64,000 nt of DNA from Bacteroidaceae bacterium (GTDB lineage: Bacteria > Bacteroidota > Bacteroidia > Bacteroidales > Bacteroidaceae), in contig JAFXXQ010000006.1 of NCBI GenBank assembly GCA_017542145.1, forward strand, positions 1-64,000, in the 5' to 3' direction. This document shows, piece after piece, positions 28,239-37,228 of this stretch (the first letter of the stretch is position 1; each line of letters opens with the position of its first letter). A program made the position numbers and the translations under genes. The notes under the pieces were generated by a model, which had not been told where the DNA came from, ran no database searches, and saw only the letters and a program-made list of their open reading frames with translations.

Positions 28239-28270
28239 TTTGTTCTTTCGATGAATTAGACTTATTTTTG
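28239..28270 (+). promoter_or_regulatory. Bacteroidetes-type promoter
   Basis: TTTG (28239-28242), 20 bp, TATTTTTG (28263-28270). It lies 25 bp upstream of the PHP gene and, given the tight spacing that follows, probably transcribes 28296-37033. Confidence 0.85.
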
Positions 28271-28295
28271 CAGGACGGAAAAACAAAAAGATTAT

Positions 28296-29396
28296 ATGGA
28301 AAGGATTCCCGATGTGAATGCTCACCTGCATACGCCGTATTCATTCAGCGCGTTTGCAGATGTAGCGGATGCACTGGACAGGGCAGCAGCCGAAGGCGTA
28401 AAGGTAGTCGGCATCAATGATTTCTACACCATGGAGGGCTACCAAGAGTGGCACGACGGCTGTATAGCCCGAGGGCTCTATCCGCTGATGGGACTGGAGA
28501 TGATAGCCCTGAACAGCGATGCGCAAAGCCGAGGCCTGCGAGTAAACGACCCTAACAACCCAGGGCGCACTTATCTCTCTGGCAAGGGTTTGGCCTATCC
28601 CGTCACGCTCACAGGCAAGGAGGCAGAGTGGCTGGCTAACGTCCGTGAGGAAAGTAACCTGCAGGTAGCGCGTATGTGTGCCAAACTGAATGACGTGCTG
28701 GATGAAAAGCACGCGGGATTCCGTCTGGACTATAACGAGTTGGTCAGGACGCTCACTCGCGGCAGTCTACGCGAACGTCATCTGGCTAAAGCGCTACGGC
28801 TGGCAGCAGAAAAAGAAGTAAGGACTAGCAGTCTTGTTGACTTCTATGAATACCTTTGTGGTAAGCCATTGAAGTCGGACATTACGGACGCCGCTGGTGT
28901 GGAGAACGAATTACGTAGCTATCTGCTAAAAGCGGGCGGCGCTGCGTTTGTACCCGAAGAGCCAGCGGCATTCCTGCCTGTGGAAACGGTATGCCGCATC
29001 ATCCGTGCGGCAGGCGGCATGCCCACCTATCCCTTCCTGGCCGACGATGCAAAGGGCTGCTTCACCGATTTCGAGGGCGACCTCATGCAGGCTGCCGACA
29101 CGCTACGGCAATGGGGCATCCCCTCGGTGGAATTCATCACCACACGCAACACCACGGCTGTGCTGGAACAGTACGCAGGCTGGCTGGAGGACGAGGGTTT
29201 CATTGTCACCTTCGGCTCAGAGCACAATACGCCTGCCATGGAGCCCATCCGCCTACGGACGCGCGATGCAGACCACCTGTCAGATCGTCTGCGGGCCATC
29301 AATTGGCGTGGAGCCTGCCGTATCGCAGCCCATCAGGCTGGGCTCCAAACAAAAGAAGAAGGAGAGAAGATTATTTGCGGAGTAATAGAAAAGTAA
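28296..29396 (+). CDS. PHP-domain protein
   Basis: A 366-residue putative metal-dependent phosphoesterase. The N-terminus NAHLHTPYSFSAF (residues 8-20) is the first PHP metal motif, and GINDFY near 39 and the Glu in GLEM near 68 fit the next ligands. FITTRNTTAV near 285 and FGSEHNTPAMEP near 308 are the late motifs. It leads an operon of sugar-phosphate-type enzymes, so a sugar phosphate is a reasonable but unproven substrate. Confidence 0.75.
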   Translation: MERIPDVNAHLHTPYSFSAFADVADALDRAAAEGVKVVGINDFYTMEGYQEWHDGCIARGLYPLMGLEMIALNSDAQSRGLRVNDPNNPGRTYLSGKGLAYPVTLTGKEAEWLANVREESNLQVARMCAKLNDVLDEKHAGFRLDYNELVRTLTRGSLRERHLAKALRLAAEKEVRTSSLVDFYEYLCGKPLKSDITDAAGVENELRSYLLKAGGAAFVPEEPAAFLPVETVCRIIRAAGGMPTYPFLADDAKGCFTDFEGDLMQAADTLRQWGIPSVEFITTRNTTAVLEQYAGWLEDEGFIVTFGSEHNTPAMEPIRLRTRDADHLSDRLRAINWRGACRIAAHQAGLQTKEEGEKIICGVIEK

Positions 29397-29400
29397 AAAC

Positions 29401-31395
29401 ATGAAAGAACTTGAATCCCTGATAACCTTGTCGCACAAGTATGGTGCCGACCCCCGCTGCGTCATTGCCGGAGGCGGAAACACGTCGTTCAAGAACGAGG
29501 AACGGTTGTGGGTGAAAGCCAGCGGACATGCCCTGGCAACTATAACGGAGGAGGGCTTTGCCGTCATGGACCGTGCGCGCCTTGCCCCAATGGGCGAGAA
29601 GACCTACAGCACCGATGCTGCCGTACGCGAGCAGCAGGTAAAGGACGATTTGGCAGCAGCTTGCCTGACGCCCGACAGGCGTCCTTCCGTCGAAACCTCG
29701 CTGCACAACTGCATGAGTGCGCGGTTTGTGGTGCATCTCCATCCCACGCTGGTGAACGGCCTAATGTGCTCGCACGATGCTCAGGCTTCCTGCCAGAAGC
29801 TGTTTCCCGATGCTCTCTACATCGAATATACCGACCCTGGCTATACCCTTTTCAAGAAGGTCTATGACCGTATGACAGCCTATAAGGCAGCTTGTGGACG
29901 TGAGCCGCAGGTTATCTTCCTCCAGAACCACGGTGTTTTCGTCGGAGCCGATACGCCTGAAGAGGTGGAAAGCATTTACGAGGAAATCTTTAGAAAATTG
30001 GAAAATAAGGAATTAGGAATTATAAATTATGCTGATAAAGATAGCCAAGCGCAGCCAATTCCTAAATCCTCATTCCTAATTCCTAATTCTTCTGAGGTTA
30101 TTCCTGCTATCCGTCAGATGTTAAGCCGCAAGGGACGGGGGCTGAAGACGCTGCAAGTGACAAGCAGCCCTCTCGCCCTGCATTTTGCAGAGAGCAAGGA
30201 GGCGTTTGCCCAGGTGGCTGTGTCCTTCACGCCAGACATCATTGTCTATTGCAAATCGGAGTATATCTATCTGGATGCCGACGATACCGACACGCTTCTG
30301 CAACAGGCTGAAGAGCGCATCGAAGCCTATGTGGCGCGACGTGGTCATACGCCGAAGGTGCTGCTCATCAAGGGTATCGGGCTTGTGGCGGCAGGCGACC
30401 ATGCACGGGAGGCTGCCGTGATTACCGAAGTCTTTACGGATGCCATGCTGATAGCCCGCCATGCCGAGGCTTTTGGCGGAGCACACGGCATGGAGCCCGC
30501 CTGGGTGTCGTTCATCGACAACTGGGAGGTGGAGAACTACCGTCGGAAGGTCAGCAGCGGCACTTCCGCAGGCCGGATGGCAGGACGTACAGCCATCGTC
30601 ACAGGTGCTGCGCAAGGCTTCGGCGAGGGCATCGCCCGCTTGCTGATGGCCGAGGGTGCCAATATCGTCGTGGCAGACATCAACGAGGCCGTAGGCCAGC
30701 AGACCGTAGCCTCATTCAATCGTGAGGCAAAGAACAACCGTGCCATCTTCGTGAAGACAAACGTCAGCGACATCGAGAGCATACAGGCACTTGTCCATGA
30801 GACGCTGATGACCTTCGGCGCTGTCGATGTGTTCGTCAGCAATGCAGGCGTGCTTCGTGCCGGCAGTCTCGACGATCTGACCATAGAGCAGTTCGAGTTC
30901 GTCACCCGCATCAACTACATGGCGTATTTCTACTGCGCCAAGGTGGTCAGCCGTGTGATGAAGACGCTTACGCAGTACGACCCCGACTACTTTGCCGACA
31001 TCATCCAGGTGAACAGCAAGAGCGGCCTGCGCGGCTCAAAGGCCAACTACGCCTATGCTGGCAGCAAGTTCGGCGGAATCGGGCTCACCCAATCGTTTGC
31101 CCTCGAACTCGCACCCTTCCGCATCAAGGTGAACAGCATCTGCCCAGGCAACTTCTACGACGGGCCGCTGTGGAGCGACCCTGAAAATGGTCTTTTTGTG
31201 CAGTATCTCCTTGCCGGCAAGGTGCCGGGAGCGAAGACGGTAGAGGATGTCAAGACATACTATCTTGCCCAGGTGCCCATGCGCAAGGGTTGCAGCCCGG
31301 CGGATGTCACGAAGGCTATCCTCTATGCCATTGAGCAGACGGGCGAGACGGGACAGGCTATTCCCGTCACCGGCGGACAAGTGATGCTGAGCTAA
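29401..31395 (+). CDS. bifunctional class II aldolase / short-chain dehydrogenase
   Basis: A 664-residue fusion resembling bifunctional rhamnulose-1-phosphate aldolase/alcohol dehydrogenases. The aldolase half has E98, H112-x-H114 (VHLHPTLVNG) and H177 (QNHGV), so the zinc site looks intact. The SDR half begins near 395 with TGAAQGFG (401-408) and has the YxxxK pair Y552/K556. It should cleave a ketose 1-phosphate and reduce or oxidise a small aldehyde; the sugar is unknown. Residues about 203-232 are encoded by an in-frame palindromic repeat and are absent from the expected fold. It starts 4 bp after the PHP gene. Confidence 0.85.
   Translation: MKELESLITLSHKYGADPRCVIAGGGNTSFKNEERLWVKASGHALATITEEGFAVMDRARLAPMGEKTYSTDAAVREQQVKDDLAAACLTPDRRPSVETSLHNCMSARFVVHLHPTLVNGLMCSHDAQASCQKLFPDALYIEYTDPGYTLFKKVYDRMTAYKAACGREPQVIFLQNHGVFVGADTPEEVESIYEEIFRKLENKELGIINYADKDSQAQPIPKSSFLIPNSSEVIPAIRQMLSRKGRGLKTLQVTSSPLALHFAESKEAFAQVAVSFTPDIIVYCKSEYIYLDADDTDTLLQQAEERIEAYVARRGHTPKVLLIKGIGLVAAGDHAREAAVITEVFTDAMLIARHAEAFGGAHGMEPAWVSFIDNWEVENYRRKVSSGTSAGRMAGRTAIVTGAAQGFGEGIARLLMAEGANIVVADINEAVGQQTVASFNREAKNNRAIFVKTNVSDIESIQALVHETLMTFGAVDVFVSNAGVLRAGSLDDLTIEQFEFVTRINYMAYFYCAKVVSRVMKTLTQYDPDYFADIIQVNSKSGLRGSKANYAYAGSKFGGIGLTQSFALELAPFRIKVNSICPGNFYDGPLWSDPENGLFVQYLLAGKVPGAKTVEDVKTYYLAQVPMRKGCSPADVTKAILYAIEQTGETGQAIPVTGGQVMLS
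30007..30091. repeat. in-frame AATTCCT palindrome inside the aldolase-dehydrogenase gene
   Basis: Arms 30008-30022 and 30077-30091 pair at 14 of 15 positions. The encoded peptide contains LGIIN, AQPIP and SSFLIPNSS, closely like the peptide encoded by the insertion at 61744-61854. The reading frame is intact on both sides. Confidence 0.8.
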
Positions 31396-31411
31396 TGGAT
31401 AATGATGTATA

Positions 31412-32527
31412 ATGGACAATTCAAAAATGAAAGAGAACAATCGTGTGGCATTCTTGGACTGGACGCGCTTTGTGGCCTGCTTCATGGTGATGCTGGTGCA
31501 CTCCATCGAGCCTTTTTATCTGGGCGATGGCGGCACACTTATTGCGACGCGCGGCGATGCCCTCTGGTGTACTGTTTTTAACTCCGCTTTGCGTGTAGCC
31601 ATCGGGTTGTTTGTGATGACTTCCAGTTATCTGCTCGTGCCGCTGAAGTACGACATTCGGACGTTCTTCCACAAACGCTTTGTCCGTGTGTTCATTCCCT
31701 TTGCCATCTGGTCATTGCTTTACGCTCTCTTCATGCCCTTCGGCAAAGAGGCGTCTGATGTGTTGGGTGCGCTGCGGCAACTGGTATTCAACCTGAACAT
31801 GGACTCAGGCCACCTGTGGTTCGTCTATATGCTGCTAGGTGTCTATCTCGTCATGCCTGTGGTCTCCCCTTGGCTGGAGAAAGCCTCGAAGCGGGAAGAA
31901 CAGGCCTTGCTGCTCCTATGGGCGTTCACTACGCTTGTTCCCTTCTTCCGCAAGGCATCGGAAACCCTCTTCGGAACGCCTGAGCTGTGGGGCGAGGCCA
32001 ACTGGAACGAGTTCGGCACGCTCTACTATATCAGCGGTTTCATGGGCTATGTGGTGCTGGGGCACTATTTCAAGAAGTATGTCGGTCCTTTGACGTGGCG
32101 TCGGACGTTGGCCATCGCCCTGCCGCTGTGGGTGGTAGGCTATGTCATTGCCGCCGGCTGGTTCTGGAGCCGTATCCCCACGAGCTACCCTGTCAAGGAT
32201 GCCATTGACCTCGCTGTTGACATGGAGCAGAGCTGGCGCTTCTGTTCGACGGGCGTGGTGATGCAGGTGATAGCCGACTTCCTGGTGCTGCGCAAGATTA
32301 CGTCTGAAGGCGGATTCTATCGCAGTGTGGTGCTGCCCGTCTCCAAAGCCAGCTACGGTATGTATCTGATGCACATGTTCGTACTAGTGGCAGTATTCCC
32401 TTGGTACGATGGGCTAAGCACGCCGCTCCACATGGTGCTGTGTGCCCTGACAACCTACGTCATTACGGCTATCATAGCCATATTGCTTCAGCGTATCCCC
32501 AGAGTCGGAAAGTATCTTGCAGGATAA
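31412..32527 (+). CDS. acyltransferase-3 family membrane protein
   Basis: A 371-residue integral membrane protein with about ten helices. FLDWTRFVACFMVMLVHS near residue 14 is the acyltransferase-3 start with the conserved Arg and His. HLWFVYMLLGVYLVMP near 133 is the usual central motif. Such proteins move acetyl or succinyl groups onto sugars or lipids. The first five residues are encoded by an ATAATG/GACAAT simple repeat, so the true start may be the ATG at 31427. Confidence 0.8.
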   Translation: MDNSKMKENNRVAFLDWTRFVACFMVMLVHSIEPFYLGDGGTLIATRGDALWCTVFNSALRVAIGLFVMTSSYLLVPLKYDIRTFFHKRFVRVFIPFAIWSLLYALFMPFGKEASDVLGALRQLVFNLNMDSGHLWFVYMLLGVYLVMPVVSPWLEKASKREEQALLLLWAFTTLVPFFRKASETLFGTPELWGEANWNEFGTLYYISGFMGYVVLGHYFKKYVGPLTWRRTLAIALPLWVVGYVIAAGWFWSRIPTSYPVKDAIDLAVDMEQSWRFCSTGVVMQVIADFLVLRKITSEGGFYRSVVLPVSKASYGMYLMHMFVLVAVFPWYDGLSTPLHMVLCALTTYVITAIIAILLQRIPRVGKYLAG

Positions 32528-32563
32528 AAGATATTGATAGTTAAGGAGTTCAAATATTAGGAC

Positions 32564-33598
32564 ATGCGCAGACGGACGACGATACTTGGGCTTGCAGTAC
32601 TACTGCTATTTGCCCTGAGGGGCATGGCAGACGATGACGGGATGCAGCACTTGCGCATCAGCACCGAGATGCGTACCGACTATCGCAACGACCTGGGCTA
32701 TCCCGGTACGGGCGTTACGGCGGGCGACAACGGGCTCCGCGTCAACAACCTATTCCTGCGTATCGACGGGCGCATCGACGACCACGTCACCTACGCCTTC
32801 CGCCAGCGCCTGAACCGCATGAACCCCGACCCCTCGGTAATGGCATCCGTTGACTGGGCGCAGCTCATTTGGAGCCCTGACGAGCGCTGGAGCCTCGCTG
32901 CGGGCAAGCAGGTGATGGAGGTGGGCAGCATGGAGTACGATGCCAATCCCAACGATGTGTTCCGCTACTCCGAGTGGATTCAGCAGGCACAGGCCTACCA
33001 GTTAGGCGCATCCGTGACACGCCGTTTCGGAACGGACGACGAGGTGATTTTCCAAATCGCCCAAAGCCTTTGCGACAACGAGGCCCTGCACCGTTATTTC
33101 TCCTACAATGCCAGCTGGCGTCACACGGGAACGGGTGTCTGGCGCCCCTATTGGTCGGTCAACTTCCACCAATATGCGCCGCGCAGCTTCATGGCTATGA
33201 CGGCATTGGGCAACCGTTTCTACTTCGGTCGCTACTGGTTCTGCCTCGACTGGGTGCAGCGCAGCACGCTCCATTACATCCGTACGACGGGACGTCCGGC
33301 GGAGGACTTCACGATTATCGGCTGTGCCGACTGGCGCGTGACAGATCACGTGACGCTCACCATCGAAGGCTCGTACGACCATAATGTCGACGATGCCGCC
33401 GACTGCCTCGCCTTCGTGGGCACGCGCCTGGGGGTCGTCGGAGGCGGCATCCTGTGGTATCCTGCGGCAGACAATCGCTACCGCTTCCACGCCACATTCA
33501 ACCACACCTTCGGAGAAAACCCCAGCGGCACCCTGCCTGCTGATGCCTGGGGAGTCAACATCGGCCTCACATGGCGACTGAACTTGATAGAAAAATAG
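32564..33598 (+). CDS. outer-membrane porin (OprO/OprP-like)
   Basis: A 344-residue beta-barrel protein with a signal peptide (about 1-22) and alternating amphipathic strands throughout. The region LRVNNLFLRIDGRIDDHVTYAFRQ and WSLAAGKQVMEVG match phosphate-selective-porin-like proteins common in Bacteroidales. The C-terminus LTWRLNLIEK is barrel-like. It probably admits the substrate of this operon; selectivity cannot be read from sequence. Confidence 0.75.
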   Translation: MRRRTTILGLAVLLLFALRGMADDDGMQHLRISTEMRTDYRNDLGYPGTGVTAGDNGLRVNNLFLRIDGRIDDHVTYAFRQRLNRMNPDPSVMASVDWAQLIWSPDERWSLAAGKQVMEVGSMEYDANPNDVFRYSEWIQQAQAYQLGASVTRRFGTDDEVIFQIAQSLCDNEALHRYFSYNASWRHTGTGVWRPYWSVNFHQYAPRSFMAMTALGNRFYFGRYWFCLDWVQRSTLHYIRTTGRPAEDFTIIGCADWRVTDHVTLTIEGSYDHNVDDAADCLAFVGTRLGVVGGGILWYPAADNRYRFHATFNHTFGENPSGTLPADAWGVNIGLTWRLNLIEK

Positions 33599-33620
33599 AC
33601 CCATCAGATATTTGCAATTT

Positions 33621-34895
33621 ATGAAAACCAAAGCTGTGCGTCTTTATGGAAAAGACGATTTGAGATTAGAGGAGTTTGAGCTCCCGCCTATGGGCGAGGA
33701 CGAGATATTGGCCCGCGTGGTCTGCGACAGCATCTGCATGTCGTCGTACAAGGCCTCGCATCAGGCTGATACCCACAAGCGCGTGCCGCGCGACATTGCC
33801 CTGCATCCCACCATCATCGGTCATGAGTTTGCCGGTGAGATTGTGGCTGTGGGCAGCCGTTGGCGGAACGAATTCAGCGTCGGTGAGAAGTTTTCCATCC
33901 AGCCCGCGCTCAATTATGCCGACGGCCCTGTAGGAGTGCTCAGCGCCCCGGGCTACAGCTACCGCTATATCGGAGGCGATGCCACCTATGTCATCATCCC
34001 CCGCGAGGTGATGGAGCAGGGCTGCCTGCTTCACTACCGTGGCGAGGGCTTCTTCCCTGCCTCGCTGTCCGAGCCCATGTCGTGCGTCATCGGCGCCATG
34101 CATGCCAACTACCACCTCACCCCCGGCAGCTATGTCCACAGCATGGAGATTCGCGACGGAGGGCGCATGGCGCTGCTGGCGGCTGTAGGCCCCATGGGAC
34201 TGGCTGCCATCAACTACGTGCTGCATCGCTCCGACCGCCGTCCCGCGCTGCTTGTCGTCACGGATATCGACCAAGGGCGTCTCGACCGTGCGGCAACGCT
34301 CTATACCACGCAGTATGCCGCTTCGCGCGGCATTAAAATGCTCTATGTCAACACATCGGGTATGGCCGACCCTGCTACCGAGCTACGGGCCCTGGCTGGC
34401 GGCGAGGGGTTCGACGATGTCTTCTGCTTCGCTCCCGTACCCGCCGTGGTGGAGCAAGCTGACGACATCCTGGCCTTTGACGGCTGCCTCAACTTCTTCG
34501 CCGGACCCTCCAAGGCTCCTTTCAAGGCACCGTTCAATTTCTACAACGTCCACTACGCCTACACCCATGTGGTAGGCACCAGCGGAGGCAATACGGACGA
34601 CATGCGCGAGGCGCTCCACCTGATGGCCGACGGCCTCGACCCTGCCGGCCTGGTTACCCATGTGGGCGGCCTGGGCGAGGTGATCCGCACCACGCTTGAC
34701 CTCCCCTCCATCCCGGGCGGCAAGAAGCTCATCTATACCCACATCGACATGCCCCTGACGGCTATCAGCGACTTCCGCGCCCGCGGTGCCGACAGCCCCC
34801 TCTTTGCTGCGCTGGCCGACATCTGCGATGCACACGACGGCCTCTGGAGCGTCGAAGCTGAGCAGTATCTCCTTTCCCATGCCGCGGCTGACTAA
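33621..34895 (+). CDS. zinc-binding medium-chain dehydrogenase (sorbose-1-phosphate reductase-like)
   Basis: A 424-residue MDR enzyme of the type annotated L-sorbose-1-phosphate reductase. DSICMSSYKASH near residue 35 and GHEFAGEIVAVGS near 67 form the catalytic zinc site. The nucleotide-binding region (AAVGPMGLAAINYVL near 192) has a loose GxGxxG. The classic cofactor-acid position appears as TDIDQGRLDRA. The start is the ATG at 33621; an upstream TTG is less likely. Substrate is probably a sugar (phosphate), by family and context. Confidence 0.8.
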   Translation: MKTKAVRLYGKDDLRLEEFELPPMGEDEILARVVCDSICMSSYKASHQADTHKRVPRDIALHPTIIGHEFAGEIVAVGSRWRNEFSVGEKFSIQPALNYADGPVGVLSAPGYSYRYIGGDATYVIIPREVMEQGCLLHYRGEGFFPASLSEPMSCVIGAMHANYHLTPGSYVHSMEIRDGGRMALLAAVGPMGLAAINYVLHRSDRRPALLVVTDIDQGRLDRAATLYTTQYAASRGIKMLYVNTSGMADPATELRALAGGEGFDDVFCFAPVPAVVEQADDILAFDGCLNFFAGPSKAPFKAPFNFYNVHYAYTHVVGTSGGNTDDMREALHLMADGLDPAGLVTHVGGLGEVIRTTLDLPSIPGGKKLIYTHIDMPLTAISDFRARGADSPLFAALADICDAHDGLWSVEAEQYLLSHAAAD

Positions 34896-34928
34896 TAAAG
34901 AGTCTTTTCCGTAAAGAGCCAAGAAACT

Positions 34929-35732
34929 ATGTCCCATCCCATCACACATTGCCCTACAATCCGCAGGCCGCTCCACCTGCTTCTGTTCCTGCTGATAGGC
35001 CTGTACTCCTGCCAGCCGGAGGGTACGGCGCGGCTAATGAGCTACAACATCCGCAACGGCATCGGCATGGATGGCGTGAACGACCTGCAGCGGGTGGCTG
35101 ACGTCATCAATGCCTGCCGGCCCGACGTAGTGGCCGTGCAGGAGATTGACAGCATGACTGCCCGCAGCGGAGGGCGCGACGTGCTGGGTGAGCTGGCAGC
35201 GCTTACGGGCATGATGCCCGTCTATGCGCCCGCTGTCGACTACGATGGCGGCAAGTACGGCGTGGGCATCCTCTGCCGCACAGAGCCCCTCGCGGTGGTG
35301 CGTATGCCGCTGCCCGGGCGCGAGGAGCGCCGCATGGTGGTAGCCGCAGAGTTCCGCGACTACGTCTTCGCCTGCACCCATCTGTCGCTTACGGCTGCCG
35401 ACCGCATGCTCTCCCTGCCCATTCTTCAGGAGGTCGCGTCGCGCCGCGCCGGCAAGCCCTTCTACCTGGCGGGTGATTTCAATGCCGGGCCGGGCGAGGA
35501 TTTTATCCGTGCTCTTACCGACCGTTTTGTCATCCTCACCGACACCACCGTCCGCACATACCCTGCCGATGTCCCCGATATCACCATCGACTACATCGTC
35601 AGGTTCGGAGGCCAGCGAGCCGGCAAGTCAACGCGTCAACGGGTGAATGCAGACCGCCCACAGCCTGCCGGCCTCTCTGTGGCTTCCGACCATCGCCCTG
35701 TATATATCGACATTAAATACAAGAAAAAATGA
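34929..35732 (+). CDS. lipoprotein of the endonuclease/exonuclease/phosphatase family
   Basis: A 267-residue lipoprotein. A signal peptide ends in a lipobox (GLYSC, Cys at about 29). EEP-fold motifs are MSYNIRNG (about 37-44), VVAVQEID (about 67), THLSLT (about 152), AGDFNA (about 183) and the final SDHRPV (about 256), so the active site is complete. In the envelope such proteins act as phosphodiesterases or sugar-phosphate phosphatases rather than nucleases. Its stop overlaps the next start (ATGA). Confidence 0.82.
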   Translation: MSHPITHCPTIRRPLHLLLFLLIGLYSCQPEGTARLMSYNIRNGIGMDGVNDLQRVADVINACRPDVVAVQEIDSMTARSGGRDVLGELAALTGMMPVYAPAVDYDGGKYGVGILCRTEPLAVVRMPLPGREERRMVVAAEFRDYVFACTHLSLTAADRMLSLPILQEVASRRAGKPFYLAGDFNAGPGEDFIRALTDRFVILTDTTVRTYPADVPDITIDYIVRFGGQRAGKSTRQRVNADRPQPAGLSVASDHRPVYIDIKYKKK

Positions 35733-37033
35733 AACAGCTCAACACCTCTCTGATGCACCCCGCCGAGCAGCTAGTGCTCATCATCAGCCGCATCTACCGC
35801 AGCGGCATGACCACTACCAGCGGAGGCAACCTCTCCATCATGGATGAGAACGGTGATATCTGGATTACCCCTGCGGGCATCGACAAGGGTTCGCTGACGC
35901 CAGCCGACATCATGTGCGTCAAGGCTGACAGCACCATCGTGGGGCGCCACCGCCCCTCCAGCGAGTACCCCTTCCACCGGGCCCTCTATCGCATGCGCCC
36001 GAAGATGAAATCCGTCATCCACGCCCACCCGCCGGCACTCGTCACCTTCAGCATCGTCCACGAGGTGCCCGACACCAGCATCATCCCCCAGGCACGCGCC
36101 GTGTGCGGCCCCGTCGGCTTCGCACCCTACGCCCTGCCGGGCAGCGAGGAGCTGGGCGAGAAGATTGCCGCTGAGTTCCAGCGCAACCCCGCGTACAAGG
36201 CCGTCATCATGGAGAACCACGGCGTGGTGCTGATGGGTGAGGACATTGCCGATGCCTACCAGCGCTTCGAGACGCTGGAGCTTTGCGCCCGCACCATCCT
36301 CAATGCCAAGACGCTGGGCCAGCCCAACTACCTCACCGATGCGCAGATACTCCAGCACGAGCAGAGCATCCCCACCCACTATCCCCACTTCATGAACGTG
36401 CGCCATCCGAGCGAGGAACGCGCCCTGCGCGCAGAAATCTGCCGCATCGTGCGCCGCGCCTGCGACCAGGGGCTGATGTGCAGCTCCTACGGCACCGCCA
36501 GCGTCCGCTGGCAGAGCAACGACTTCCTCATCACCCCGCCAGGCGTCACCCGCTGGGACATCGACGCCGACGACATTGTGCAGGTCCGCGACGGCATGGT
36601 GGAGGCCGGCAAGGTGCCCAGCCGCTCCGTGGCGCTCCATCAGGAAATCTATCGCCGCAACCCCCGTGTGAACAGCATCATCCTCACGCAGAGCCCCGCG
36701 CTGATGGGCTACTGCACCACGGGCATCAAGTTCGACCCGCGCACCATCCCCGAGAGCTGGATATTCCTGCAGGACGTCCCCCAGTTCCCCTTCGGCTCAC
36801 AGTACGACGACCTGGAGACCGTTGCCCAGTCGTTCACACAATTCCCCTGCGCCTTCCTGGCTAACGACTCCATCGTTGTCACGGGCGACGCGCTTCTCAA
36901 CACCTTCGACAAGCTTGAGGTAGCCGAGTTCAGCGCCCGCTCACTCATCATGGCAGCACCCGTAGGCAAGCTCCACCCCATCACCGACGCCGAAGTCGAG
37001 GACCTCCGCGTAGCCTTCCACGTCGGGGAGTAA
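35729..37033 (+). CDS. tandem class II aldolase/adducin protein with inactive second domain
   Basis: A 434-residue protein with two aldolase II domains. The first (about 8-205) has E79, H98-x-H100 (VIHAHPP) and H164 (MENHGVV), a complete zinc site. The second (about 228-425) aligns well but has S300, L319-x-Q321 (IILTQSP) and D380 (LANDSIV) at those places, so it cannot bind zinc in the same way. It probably has a structural or regulatory role. This is the last gene of the operon. Confidence 0.85.
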   Translation: MKQLNTSLMHPAEQLVLIISRIYRSGMTTTSGGNLSIMDENGDIWITPAGIDKGSLTPADIMCVKADSTIVGRHRPSSEYPFHRALYRMRPKMKSVIHAHPPALVTFSIVHEVPDTSIIPQARAVCGPVGFAPYALPGSEELGEKIAAEFQRNPAYKAVIMENHGVVLMGEDIADAYQRFETLELCARTILNAKTLGQPNYLTDAQILQHEQSIPTHYPHFMNVRHPSEERALRAEICRIVRRACDQGLMCSSYGTASVRWQSNDFLITPPGVTRWDIDADDIVQVRDGMVEAGKVPSRSVALHQEIYRRNPRVNSIILTQSPALMGYCTTGIKFDPRTIPESWIFLQDVPQFPFGSQYDDLETVAQSFTQFPCAFLANDSIVVTGDALLNTFDKLEVAEFSARSLIMAAPVGKLHPITDAEVEDLRVAFHVGE

Positions 37034-37063
37034 CGAGAACGAACACGACTTTTTGACCTATAC

Positions 37064-37097
37064 GGAACGAGGCGCGGCATATCGCGCGCCTCATTCC
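37064..37097. terminator. hairpin between convergent operons, probable bidirectional terminator
   Basis: GGAACGAGGCGCG pairs with CGCGCGCCTCATTCC across a short AT loop, with small bulges. It sits between the aldolase gene (plus) and trkH (minus) and starts 30 bp after the aldolase stop. Confidence 0.55.
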
Positions 37098-37182
37098 CTC
37101 TTCTGTCTGCGCTACAGAAAATCCCCGTAAAACCCCTCACCCCATCAACGGAGACTTCTCAGGCAGGTTTTACGCGGTCTGC

Positions 37183-37208
37183 GCTACAGTGCTACAGTTC
37201 AAAAAAAA
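37183..37208. repeat. CTACAG octamer repeat, copy 3, next to poly-A
   Basis: GCTACAGTGCTACAGTTC followed by eight A. GCTACAGTTCAAAAAAA is the exact inverse of the poly-T/GAACTGTAGC junction at 58-74. A single CTACAG also occurs at 37112-37117. Confidence 0.7.
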
Positions 37209-37228
37209 GGCTTGCACGGCGGGCGGCC

